This document shows, in pieces, positions 6,483-13,944 of a DNA stretch of 15,284 bases. This stretch comes from Sphingomonadales bacterium (GTDB lineage: Bacteria; Pseudomonadota; Alphaproteobacteria; Sphingomonadales; Sphingomonadaceae), in contig JAIYAA010000341.1 in NCBI GenBank assembly GCA_027489295.1, forward strand, positions 1 through 15,284. The letters run 5' to 3'. The stretch's first letter is position 1; each line of letters starts with the position of its first letter. The notes below the pieces were generated by a model. It made no database searches, had not been told where the DNA came from, and saw only the letters and a program-made list of their open reading frames with translations. A program made the translations under genes and the position numbers.

Positions 6483-7979
6483 GTGGCGCAACACCTCATC
6501 ATCGCAGGCGGCGGCAGTGCCGGATGGATGGCAGCCGCGCTGTTCGCCCGGCTCCGCCCGGCGCCGGACACGCGCATCACGCTTGTAGAATCGGATGCCA
6601 TCGGCACCATCGGCGTCGGCGAGGCGACCGTGCCGATCCTGCAGGACTTCAACCGCCTGCTCGGCCTGCACGAACCCGAATTCGTCGCCGCGACGCAGGG
6701 CAGCTTCAAGCTGGGCATCGAGTTCGTCGACTGGGGGCAGACCGGCAACCGCCACTTCCACGGCTTTGGCGACCATGGCGCTCCGATCGAGGGCATCGCC
6801 CCGCACCATCACTGGCACCGCCTCCGCACCGCCGGCCGCATCGCCGATCCCATCGAGACCTGGTCGATGCCCGCGCGCGCCGCCGCGCAGGACCGGTTCG
6901 CCCCGCCCGAGGCGCTGCGCGGCGAGGCCGCGGAGTATCGCTACGCCTATCATTTCGACGCGGGCCTCTATGCCCGGCTGCTGCGCGGCTATGCCGAGGC
7001 GCGCGGCGTCACCCGCGTGGAAGGCCGCATCCTCGGTGTCGACCGCGACGGCGAGACCGGCGACCTCCGCGCGCTGCTGCTGGAGGACGACCGCCGGCTG
7101 GACGGCGATGTTTTCATCGACTGCACCGGCTTCGCCAGCCAGCTGCTCGGCCAGCAACTGGGCACCGCCTTCGTCGACTGGTCGCACTGGCTGCCGGCGA
7201 ATCGCGCGCTCGCGCTGGGCTGCACCCGCGCCGGGCGGTTCACCCCCTTCACCCGATCGACCGCGCACGCCGCCGGCTGGCAATGGCGCATCCCGCTCCA
7301 GCACCGCACCGGCAACGGGCTGGTCTACAGCAGCGCGCATCTCTCCGACGACGATGCTGCGGCACTGCTCCAGACCCATCTCGACGGCGATGCGATCGGC
7401 GAGCCGCGGCTGCTGCGCTTCACCACCGGCCGGCGCGAACGCTTCTGGGCGCACAATGTGGTGGGCATCGGGCTGGCGGCGGGCTTCATGGAGCCGCTCG
7501 AATCGACCAGCCTGCAACTGGTCCAGACCGGCCTCGCCCGGCTGGCCGAGCTGCTGCCGCTGGGGCCGGTCGACCCCGCCATCGTCGCCGAATATAATCG
7601 CGAGACGATCGGCGAATATGAACGCATCCGCGACTTCCTGATCGCGCATTACTGCATCAGCCAGCGCCCCGAACCGTTCTGGCGCGACATGGCGGCGATG
7701 GCGCTGCCCGACACGCTGACGCACAAGCTGGCGCTGTGGGACGCGATGGGGCGAGTGCCGATGCGCGACCTGGAATCGCATGCCGAACCGAGCTGGGTGT
7801 CGGTGCTGCTCGGCCAGGGGCGCGTGCCCCGCGGCCACGATCCCGCCGCCGACCGCCCGCCGCTCGACGGCCTCGCGACGCTGTTCGCACAGCGCGAGGC
7901 GGCGCTGACCGCGGCAGTCCGCAGCCTGCCCCCGCACGACTATTTCGTCGCGCGCACCTGCCGGGCGCAGGCGGCATGA
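6483..7979 (+). CDS. Flavin-dependent tryptophan halogenase-family protein (PF04820), copy 1
   Basis: A 498-residue protein with a GTG start; there is no in-frame ATG before it and only a weak upstream Shine-Dalgarno-like CGGGAC. N-terminal FAD-binding motif G-G-G-S-A-G-W-M is at residues 9-16. Lys76 in F-K-L-G-I-E-F corresponds to the catalytic Lys79 of PrnA. W-Q-W-R-I-P at 266-271 is the halogenase WxWxIP signature, and E-P-L-E-S-T starting at Glu337 matches the region of PrnA Glu346. The usual length (about 500-540 aa) and all key motifs are present, so a working FADH2-dependent halogenase is plausible. Such genes are frequent next to TonB receptors in Sphingomonadales, Caulobacterales and Xanthomonadales, where their substrate is usually unknown. 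A flavin reductase would be needed in trans. The stop overlaps the next gene (ATGA). Confidence 0.85.
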   Translation: MAQHLIIAGGGSAGWMAAALFARLRPAPDTRITLVESDAIGTIGVGEATVPILQDFNRLLGLHEPEFVAATQGSFKLGIEFVDWGQTGNRHFHGFGDHGAPIEGIAPHHHWHRLRTAGRIADPIETWSMPARAAAQDRFAPPEALRGEAAEYRYAYHFDAGLYARLLRGYAEARGVTRVEGRILGVDRDGETGDLRALLLEDDRRLDGDVFIDCTGFASQLLGQQLGTAFVDWSHWLPANRALALGCTRAGRFTPFTRSTAHAAGWQWRIPLQHRTGNGLVYSSAHLSDDDAAALLQTHLDGDAIGEPRLLRFTTGRRERFWAHNVVGIGLAAGFMEPLESTSLQLVQTGLARLAELLPLGPVDPAIVAEYNRETIGEYERIRDFLIAHYCISQRPEPFWRDMAAMALPDTLTHKLALWDAMGRVPMRDLESHAEPSWVSVLLGQGRVPRGHDPAADRPPLDGLATLFAQREAALTAAVRSLPPHDYFVARTCRAQAA

Positions 7980-9478
7980 GCGCCCCGCTTTCCCGCGTGG
8001 TGATCGCCGGCGGCGGCAGCGCCGGCTGGATGGCCGCCGCCGCGCTCTCGCAGGCGCTGTCGGGCACCGGCATCGCCATCACGCTGGTCGAATCCGAGGA
8101 GATCGGCACGGTCGGCGTCGGTGAGGCGACCATCCCGCCGATCCACGGCTTCAACCAGATGATCGGCGTCGACGAGACCGAATTCGTCAAGGCGACGCGC
8201 GGCACCTTCAAGCTGGGCATCGAGTTCGTCGACTGGTGGAAGCGCGGCGAGCGCTATTTCCACCCGTTCGGCCGCTATGGCGACGATTTCGGGCTGGTGC
8301 CGTTCCACCAGCAATGGCTGGCGGCGCGCGCCGAGGGCGATCCCACCCCGCTAGGCGCCTATTCGCTGTCGACGCTGGCGGCGATGCACGGCCGGTTCGG
8401 CCTGCCCCAGGGTGGCGGCAACAGCGTCTTTGCCACCTATGGCTATGCCTATCATTTCGATGCGGGCCTCTACGCCGCCTATCTGCGCCAGCTTTCCGAA
8501 GCGCGCGGCGTGGTGCGACACGAGGGCCGCATCGCTGCGGTCCAGCGCGACGAGGGCAGCGGCCATGTCACCGCCTTGCAGCTCGACGATGGGCGGCGGA
8601 TCGAGGGCGACCTGTTCCTCGACTGCACCGGCTTTCGCGGGCTGCTGATCGGCGAGGCGATGGGGGTACCCTATCAGGACTGGTCGCACTGGCTGCCGGC
8701 CAACCGCGCGGTTGCGGTCCCCACCGCGACGGCGGGGCCGCCCACCCCCTATACCCGCAGCACCGCGCGCGAGGCCGGCTGGCAGTGGCGGATCCCGCTC
8801 CAGCACCGCACCGGCAACGGCCATGTCTTCTGCGACGGCTTCACCAGCGCGGCCGATGCCGAGGCGCTGCTGCTCGCCAATCTGGATACGCCGCCGATCG
8901 GCGACCCCCGCCACCTGCGCTTCACCACCGGCCGCCGCGAGACGCCTTGGGCGGGCAACGTCATCGCCGTCGGACTGTCCTCGGGCTTTCTCGAGCCGCT
9001 CGAATCGACCAGCCTGCACCTGATCCAGAGCGCGATCACGCTGCTGCTGCAATGGTTTCCCGATCGCGGCTTCGATCCCGGCGTGCGCGCCGAATATAAC
9101 CGGCTCGTCACCCGCGAATGGGACACGATCCGCGACTTCCTGATCCTCCACTATATCGCCACCGCGCGCGACGACACGCCCTTCTGGCGCTATTGCCGCG
9201 CGATCACCCCGCCGGACTCGCTGGCGGAGAAGATGGCGATGTTCGCGCGGAGCGGCCGGCTGCTGGCGCGCGAGGGCGACCTGTTCATGGATGCGAGCTG
9301 GCTGGCGGTGCTGCTGGGCCAGGGCGTGGTGCCGCAGGGCCATGATTCGCTCGCCGCCGGCATTCCGCGGGACCATCGCCGCAAGATCCTCGCCGCGATG
9401 CGCAAGGTTATCGCCGACACCGCCGCGCAGCTGCCGCCGCACGACGCCACGATCGCCCGACAGTTCCGGGCGGGATAG
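7976..9478 (+). CDS. Flavin-dependent tryptophan halogenase-family protein (PF04820), copy 2
   Basis: A 500-residue paralogue of the preceding gene, starting at the ATG that overlaps its stop by 4 bp. Motifs: G-G-G-S-A-G-W-M at 12-19, F-K-L-G-I-E-F with Lys79 (same number as PrnA), W-Q-W-R-I-P followed by L-Q-H-R-T-G-N-G, and G-F-L-E-P-L-E-S-T. Three blocks of 26-30 identical bases are shared with copy 1 (for example 6705-6734 and 8207-8236), indicating tandem duplication. A longer frame extends upstream from 7736 but only runs through copy 1 out of frame. The substrate is unknown; indole-type halogenation is what characterised relatives do, but a different role linked to the TonB receptor cannot be excluded. 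Confidence 0.85.
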   Translation: MSAPLSRVVIAGGGSAGWMAAAALSQALSGTGIAITLVESEEIGTVGVGEATIPPIHGFNQMIGVDETEFVKATRGTFKLGIEFVDWWKRGERYFHPFGRYGDDFGLVPFHQQWLAARAEGDPTPLGAYSLSTLAAMHGRFGLPQGGGNSVFATYGYAYHFDAGLYAAYLRQLSEARGVVRHEGRIAAVQRDEGSGHVTALQLDDGRRIEGDLFLDCTGFRGLLIGEAMGVPYQDWSHWLPANRAVAVPTATAGPPTPYTRSTAREAGWQWRIPLQHRTGNGHVFCDGFTSAADAEALLLANLDTPPIGDPRHLRFTTGRRETPWAGNVIAVGLSSGFLEPLESTSLHLIQSAITLLLQWFPDRGFDPGVRAEYNRLVTREWDTIRDFLILHYIATARDDTPFWRYCRAITPPDSLAEKMAMFARSGRLLAREGDLFMDASWLAVLLGQGVVPQGHDSLAAGIPRDHRRKILAAMRKVIADTAAQLPPHDATIARQFRAG

Positions 9479-9508
9479 CGGCGCCGGTGGCGGGACGGAT
9501 GCCTGCCC

Positions 9509-10363
9509 CTATGCCTCCGCCTTCGCCCGCGGCTTGCGGCGGCGCACCGGCTTGGCCACCGACAGGCTCGGCACCACCGGCGCCTCGACCCGATCGAACC
9601 AGCCGAGTGCCGAGGAGATCGCCTGCGCGGTCGTCTTCAGCATCGCCAACGCCTCGTCCTGCGCGACGTGCGGCGCATCGTCGATCGCCGCGAGGAACGG
9701 GATGGTGAGCGCCGCCACGACATGCCCGTCAAAGCCATAGACCGGGCAGCTCATGTCCGACACGCCGGCCATCCGCGCGCTGGGGATCGATTCATGCCCC
9801 TGCGCCTGCACCGCCTCCAGCCGCGCGCCCAGCCCCTTGGGCAGCCCGCGGGGATACAGCGCCTTGCGCCGCTCCTCCTCCATCGCCGCCAGCAGCACAT
9901 GGCCGGAACAGCTGGTGAGCAGGTCGATATTGGTCCCCAGCCGCACCGCGAAGCCGGTCTGGCCCGGGCTCTCCTGCCGCGCGACGATCAGGCCGCGGGT
10001 GCCGGTCACTACCACCAGGTGGCAGGATTGCTGCGTCGCCGCGGCCAGGCTGTGCATCAGCGGCGTCGCGACATGGGTGAGCTCCTGCGCCGGGGTCGCG
10101 CGGTGGGCGATCTCGAGCAGCCGGTAGGTCACCCGGTAGCGGTCGCTCGCGGCGTCCTTGTGCAGCCAGCCGCGCCGATCGAGCACCACGATGATGCGGA
10201 ACAACTCGCTGATCGAGCGGCCCAGCCGCTGCGCGATCTCGCTGATCGTCAGCCCCTGCGGTGCGTCGCTGAGCAGTTCGACGACCTCGATGCCCTTTTC
10301 GAGCGCCGGTGCCGCGTAATTGGGTTGCCGCTCCTCGGGAGCAGCCGATCCTCTCTCTGTCAT
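9509..10363 (-). CDS. IclR-family transcriptional regulator
   Basis: A 284-residue protein from ATG 10363; an alternative ATG at 10399 would add 12 residues, and neither has a strong Shine-Dalgarno. Residues about 17-85 form the winged helix-turn-helix (A-L-E-K-G-I-E-V-V-E-L-L, then L-T-I-S-E-I-A-Q-R-L-G-R-S, then D-R-R-G-W-L). Residues about 95-265 form the IclR effector domain (H-V-A-T-P-L-M-H-S-L, S-C-S-G-H-V-L-L-A, G-V-S-D-M-S-C-P-V, A-L-T-I-P-F). A basic tail (K-P-V-R-R-R-K-P-R) ends the protein. It is divergent from the SDR/fuconate dehydratase/FucP operon, so it probably controls that operon and itself in response to a pathway intermediate such as L-fuconate or a keto-acid. Repressor versus activator cannot be told from sequence. 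Confidence 0.88.
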   Translation of the reverse strand: MTERGSAAPEERQPNYAAPALEKGIEVVELLSDAPQGLTISEIAQRLGRSISELFRIIVVLDRRGWLHKDAASDRYRVTYRLLEIAHRATPAQELTHVATPLMHSLAAATQQSCHLVVVTGTRGLIVARQESPGQTGFAVRLGTNIDLLTSCSGHVLLAAMEEERRKALYPRGLPKGLGARLEAVQAQGHESIPSARMAGVSDMSCPVYGFDGHVVAALTIPFLAAIDDAPHVAQDEALAMLKTTAQAISSALGWFDRVEAPVVPSLSVAKPVRRRKPRAKAEA

Positions 10364-10400
10364 GGCCGCAAGCCTACCGCGCAGGTCCGGCATTGTCATG

Positions 10401-10429
10401 CCAATCTGGATCCAATCTGTGAAAATTGG
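10401..10429. promoter_or_regulatory. Putative IclR-binding repeats in the divergent promoter region
   Basis: CCAATCTG occurs twice in direct orientation (10401-10408 and 10412-10419, one helical turn apart). The second copy pairs with ATTGG at 10425-10429 as an inverted repeat (CCAAT-N8-ATTGG). The site lies directly upstream of both possible IclR starts and about 65 bp before the SDR start. This is the expected place for an autoregulatory operator. Confidence 0.45.
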
Positions 10430-10446
10430 TCTTAGGGGTATTGAAA

Positions 10447-10461
10447 TGAAAGTTACTTTGA
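10447..10461. promoter_or_regulatory. Palindrome just upstream of the SDR gene
   Basis: TGAAAGTTACTTTGA is a near-perfect palindrome (AAAGT-T-ACTTT core). It resembles the TGAAA/TTTCA half-sites of some IclR-family operators such as KdgR. A related GAAAGTAGCTTGAAAG follows at 10467. It ends 32 bp before the preferred SDR start. It would be partly coding if the upstream ATG at 10446 were used. Confidence 0.4.
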
Positions 10462-10493
10462 CAGATGAAAGTAGCTTGAAAGAAGGGGAGGCT

Positions 10494-11234
10494 ATGCGCT
10501 TCAACAACAAAACCGTGCTCGTCACCGCCGCCGCCCATGGCATCGGCCGTGCGACCGCACTCCGCCTGCGCGACGAAGGCGCGCGCGTGTTCGCCCTCGA
10601 TCGCGATGCCGCCGCGCTCGCGACGATGGAGGGGGTCGAGGCCGTCACGCTCGACCTGCTCGACGCCGCCGCGATTGCCGCGCTTCCCGCGCAGATCGGC
10701 GCGATCGACGCGCTCGCCAACATCGCCGGCTTCGTCGCCGCTGGCTCGATCCTCGACGGCAGCGACGCGGACTGGATGCTGTCCTTCGACCTCAACGTCC
10801 ACGCGATGCACCGCATGATCCGCGCCTTCCTGCCGGGCATGCTGACGCGCGGCGGCGGGGCCATCGTCAACATGTCGTCGATCGCCTCCAGCGTGAAGGG
10901 CATCCCCAATCGCTATGCCTATGGCGCCTCCAAGGCCGCGGTAATTGGCCTGACCAAGGCGGTCGCGGCAGACTTCGTCGCGCAGGGCATCCGCTGCAAC
11001 GCGGTGTGCCCGGGCACCGTCGACACCCCCAGCCTGCGCCAGCGCGTCGCCGATCAGGCCGCCGCGTCGGGGATCAGCGTCGACGACGCGCATGCCGCCT
11101 TCGTCGCCCGCCAGCCGATGGGTCGCCTCGGCCGCGAGGACGAAATCGCCGCGCTCGTCTGCTATCTTGCCAGCGACGAAGCGGCCTTCACCACCGGCGC
11201 GGTCCATGTGATCGACGGCGGCTGGGTCAACTAA
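10494..11234 (+). CDS. SDR oxidoreductase, probable 2-keto-3-deoxy-L-fuconate dehydrogenase
   Basis: A 246-residue classical short-chain dehydrogenase. The start ATG 10494 follows AAGGGGAGG and aligns with the family N-terminus; an upstream in-frame ATG at 10446 would add 16 residues and has its own AGGGG, so it cannot be fully excluded. The nucleotide motif is T-A-A-A-H-G-I-G (residues 11-18), typical of the BDH2/DHRS6-like subgroup instead of TGxxxGIG. Asp36 after strand 2 predicts NAD preference. N-I-A-G is at 76-79 and the catalytic set is Ser129, Tyr143 and Lys147 (Y-G-A-S-K). The C-terminus is V-I-D-G-G-W-V-N. The BDH2-like subgroup includes the bacterial dehydrogenase that oxidises 2-keto-3-deoxy-L-fuconate to the 2,4-diketo acid. 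The next gene makes that substrate, 5 bp downstream, which strongly supports the assignment. Confidence 0.85.
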   Translation: MRFNNKTVLVTAAAHGIGRATALRLRDEGARVFALDRDAAALATMEGVEAVTLDLLDAAAIAALPAQIGAIDALANIAGFVAAGSILDGSDADWMLSFDLNVHAMHRMIRAFLPGMLTRGGGAIVNMSSIASSVKGIPNRYAYGASKAAVIGLTKAVAADFVAQGIRCNAVCPGTVDTPSLRQRVADQAAASGISVDDAHAAFVARQPMGRLGREDEIAALVCYLASDEAAFTTGAVHVIDGGWVN

Positions 11235-11239
11235 GGGAC

Positions 11240-12562
11240 ATGATGAACGCGCTCTCCAACGGCGTCACCGCCGCGCCGGCCCTGGCCGCCAAGATCACCG
11301 GGCTGCGCACGGTCGACCTGCGCTTCCCCACCAGCACCGCGCTCGACGGCTCGGACGCGATGAACCCAGACCCCGATTATTCGGCGGCCTATGTCATCCT
11401 CGAAACCGACGTGCCCGGCCTCGAGGGCCATGGCCTCACCTTCACCATCGGTCGCGGCAACGACATCTGCGTCGCGGCGATTCAAGCGATGCGCCACCTC
11501 GTGATCGGCCTCGACCTCGCCTGGATCGCCGAGGAGCCCGCGCGGATGTGGCGGCACCTCACCGGCGACAGCCAGCTGCGCTGGATCGGCCCGGACAAGG
11601 GCGCGATGCACCTCGCCACCGGCGCGGTGGTCAACGCGATCTGGGACCTCTGGGCCAAGGCCGAGGGCAAGCCGGTGTGGCAGCTGGTCGCGGACATGAC
11701 GCCCGAACAGCTCGTCCGCGCGATCGACTTCCGCTACCTGACCGACGCGATCACGCCGGAACAGGCGCTGGCGCTCCTCACCGAACGCGCCGCCGGCAAG
11801 GCCGAGCGCATCGCCACGCTGCAGGCGACCGGCTATCCCTGCTACACCACCTCGGCCGGCTGGCTCGGCTACCCCGACGAGAAGCTCCGCCGCCTCGCGC
11901 AGGAAGCGGTCGATGCCGGATTCGACCATATCAAGCTCAAGGTCGGCCGCGACCTTCAGGACGATATCCGCCGCGTCACCATCGCCCGCGAGGTGCTGGG
12001 GCCGGACCGCAAGCTGATGATCGACGCCAACCAGGTGTGGGAAGTCGGCCAGGCGATCGAATGGGTCAACGCGCTCGCCTTCGCCAAGCCCTGGTTCATC
12101 GAGGAGCCGACCAGCCCCGACGACGTGCTCGGCCACAAGGCGATCCGCGACGGCATCGGCCAGGTGCAGGTCGCGACCGGCGAGATGTGCCAGAACCGCA
12201 TCCTGTTCAAGCAGTTCATGGCGGTGGGCGCGGTCGACGTGATCCAGCTCGACGCCTGCCGCATCGGGGGCGTGAACGAGGCGCTGGCGGTGCTGCTGCT
12301 CGCCGCGCGCTACAACCTGCCGGTGTGTCCGCATGCCGGCGGCGTGGGGCTGTGCGAGTATGTCCAGCACCTGTCGATGATCGACTATCTCTGCTTCGCC
12401 GGGACGATGGACGGCCGGGTGATCGAATATGTCGACCATCTGCACGAGCATTTCCTCGATCCCTGCGTGATCCGGGATGCCGCCTACATGCCGCCGACGC
12501 GCCCGGGCTATTCGATCGAGATGAAGCCGGAAACGCTGGACGCCTATCGCTTCCGCGGATGA
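11240..12562 (+). CDS. fucD: L-fuconate dehydratase (enolase superfamily)
   Basis: A 440-residue protein starting 5 bp after the SDR stop; tandem ATGs at 11240 and 11243 both follow AAGGGA, and 11243 has the slightly better spacing. It dehydrates L-fuconate to 2-keto-3-deoxy-L-fuconate (EC 4.2.1.68). The enolase-superfamily residues are all visible: K-L-K with Lys232/Lys234; metal ligands Asp262 (M-I-D-A-N), Glu288 (F-I-E-E-P) and Glu315 (A-T-G-E-M); Asp338 and His365 (C-P-H-A-G-G). Their spacing equals that of the Xanthomonas campestris enzyme (K218/K220, D248, E274, E301, H351, from memory) with a constant offset of 14, so the assignment is strong. The N-terminal capping region contains F-P-T-S-T-A-L-D-G-S-D-A-M-N-P-D-P-D-Y, typical of this family. 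Length matches the family (about 440). Cytosolic, Mg2+-dependent. Confidence 0.93.
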   Translation: MMNALSNGVTAAPALAAKITGLRTVDLRFPTSTALDGSDAMNPDPDYSAAYVILETDVPGLEGHGLTFTIGRGNDICVAAIQAMRHLVIGLDLAWIAEEPARMWRHLTGDSQLRWIGPDKGAMHLATGAVVNAIWDLWAKAEGKPVWQLVADMTPEQLVRAIDFRYLTDAITPEQALALLTERAAGKAERIATLQATGYPCYTTSAGWLGYPDEKLRRLAQEAVDAGFDHIKLKVGRDLQDDIRRVTIAREVLGPDRKLMIDANQVWEVGQAIEWVNALAFAKPWFIEEPTSPDDVLGHKAIRDGIGQVQVATGEMCQNRILFKQFMAVGAVDVIQLDACRIGGVNEALAVLLLAARYNLPVCPHAGGVGLCEYVQHLSMIDYLCFAGTMDGRVIEYVDHLHEHFLDPCVIRDAAYMPPTRPGYSIEMKPETLDAYRFRG

Positions 12563-12570
12563 ATGCGGGT

Positions 12571-12593
12571 GGGGGCTCCGTGCGCGGGGCCCC
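12571..12593 (+). other. GC-rich hairpin in the fucD-fucP gap
   Basis: GGGGGCTCCG and CGGGGCCCC can form a 9-bp stem with one bulged G and one G-U pair around a TGCG loop, starting 8 nt after the fucD stop. There is no T-run. It may stabilise the upstream mRNA or reduce expression of fucP relative to fucD. The 95-bp gap otherwise holds only the fucP ribosome-binding site. Weakly supported. Confidence 0.3.
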
Positions 12594-12657
12594 TGCTGGC
12601 TATGGACACCCTGCCGAACAAGCCCAACAAGGGCATCGGACCCCAAGGAGAGGATTT

Positions 12658-13941
12658 ATGGCCCGCACGGCCGCCCAACGCTACACGCCCGCCATCATCC
12701 TCACGGTATCGCTGTTCTTCCTGTGGGGCATGGCGAACAACCTCAACGATATCCTGATCGCGCATTTCCGCCGCGCCTTCACGCTGAGCGATTTCGAGAC
12801 CAGCTTCGTCCAGCAGGCCTTCTACATGGGCTATTTCCTGCTCGCGACGCCGGCGGCGATGCTGGCGCGACGGCGGGGCTACAAGGCGGCGATCGTCACC
12901 GGGCTGACGCTGTACGCGATCGGCGCGCTGCTCTTCTATCCGGCGACGCATTTCGGCGAGTATCGCTGGTTCCTGGCGGCGCTGTTCGTGATCGCCTGCG
13001 GCCTCGCCTTTCTCGAGACCTCGGCCAGCCCGCTGATCGCCGAGCTGGGCAGCCCCGAAGGCGCCGCCCGCCGGCTGAACTTCGCCCAGGCGGCCAACCC
13101 GCTCGGCACGATCTTCGGCGTGCTGGTGGGGAAATATTTCATCCTCTCCAGCTTCGCACAGGACGATCACGCGCTGGCGGCGATGTCCGCCGCCGAGCGG
13201 ACCGCAACGCTGCGCGGCGAGCTCGCCTCGGTGCAGACACCATACCTCGTGATCGGGCTGGTCGTGCTCGCCTTCGCGATCGCCGCCGCGCTGATCGCCT
13301 TCCCGGACAACCGCAAGCAGGGCGACGCGCCCGCGGTGCCGACGGGCAAGGCGCTCGGCACCGTGCTGCGCGACCGGACGCTGCTGTTCGCGGTGGTGGC
13401 GCAGTTCTTCTATGTCGGGGCCCAAGTGGGGCTGTGGAGCTACACGATCCGCTACGCCCAGGTGAACCTGCCCGGCCTCACCGAGCAGGGCGCGGCCGAC
13501 TATCTGTTCGCCAGCCTGGTGCTGTTCGGCATCGGCCGCTTCGTCGGCGCGGCGCTGCTCGGCAAGGTGAAGGCGCCGCAGTTGCTGGTGGTGTTCGCCG
13601 GACTGTCGGCGGTGCTGGCGGCGGTGGCGGTATTCGTCGGCGGGACGACCGGGCTCTACGCGCTGGTGGCGGCGAGCTTCTTCATGTCGATCCAGTTCCC
13701 GACGATCTTCGCGATCGGCATCGGCGGGCTGGGCGCGCTCAAGCAGATCGGCGCCTCGCTGATCGTGATGGCGATCATCGGCGGCGCGGTGCTGACCGCG
13801 GCGATGGGGCACCTTTCCGACCTCGCCGGGATCAACCTCGCGCTGCTGGTGCCGGCGGTGGCGTTCCTGGTCGTACTGGGCTTCGGGATGCGCGCGACGG
13901 GGACGGCGGGGGAAGTGGAGTTCGCGCCGGCGGGACATTGA
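12658..13941 (+). CDS. fucP: L-fucose:H+ symporter, FucP-type MFS permease
   Basis: A 427-residue, very hydrophobic protein with about twelve predicted membrane segments, starting at an ATG preceded by AAGGAGAGG. The first helix has F-F-L-W-G-M-A-N-N-L-N-D with Asp31, and helix 4 has F-L-E-T-S-A-S-P with Glu120. These equal Asp46 and Glu135 of E. coli FucP (constant offset 15), the residues needed for proton coupling and sugar binding. The family R-R-L-N-F-A-Q-A-A-N-P-L-G motif follows helix 4. It would import L-fucose (or a similar 6-deoxy or galactose-like sugar) across the inner membrane. Placement directly after fucD supports fucose; related FucP/GluP permeases that carry glucose or galactose are the main alternative. 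Confidence 0.88.
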   Translation: MARTAAQRYTPAIILTVSLFFLWGMANNLNDILIAHFRRAFTLSDFETSFVQQAFYMGYFLLATPAAMLARRRGYKAAIVTGLTLYAIGALLFYPATHFGEYRWFLAALFVIACGLAFLETSASPLIAELGSPEGAARRLNFAQAANPLGTIFGVLVGKYFILSSFAQDDHALAAMSAAERTATLRGELASVQTPYLVIGLVVLAFAIAAALIAFPDNRKQGDAPAVPTGKALGTVLRDRTLLFAVVAQFFYVGAQVGLWSYTIRYAQVNLPGLTEQGAADYLFASLVLFGIGRFVGAALLGKVKAPQLLVVFAGLSAVLAAVAVFVGGTTGLYALVAASFFMSIQFPTIFAIGIGGLGALKQIGASLIVMAIIGGAVLTAAMGHLSDLAGINLALLVPAVAFLVVLGFGMRATGTAGEVEFAPAGH

Positions 13942-13944
13942 GGG

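Noticed and set aside
6369..7937. 522-codon antisense frame over the first halogenase gene
   Set aside because: No ribosome-binding site or domain, Arg/Gly/Ala-rich shadow of a well-supported gene, and it would run through the terminator hairpin.
9479..9508. Possible terminator between the second halogenase gene and the IclR gene
   Set aside because: The 30-bp convergent gap is GC-rich but shows no convincing stem with a T-run.
10320..10493. Upstream extension of the SDR frame
   Set aside because: It overlaps the IclR coding region and the regulatory repeats; family alignment starts at 10494.
12563..12757. 64-codon frame beginning right after fucD
   Set aside because: It overlaps the fucP ribosome-binding site and start in another frame and has no recognisable content.
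12544..13938. 464-codon antisense frame over fucP
   Set aside because: Arg/His/Glu-rich composition is the reverse complement of membrane-helix codons; the sense strand is an intact FucP transporter.
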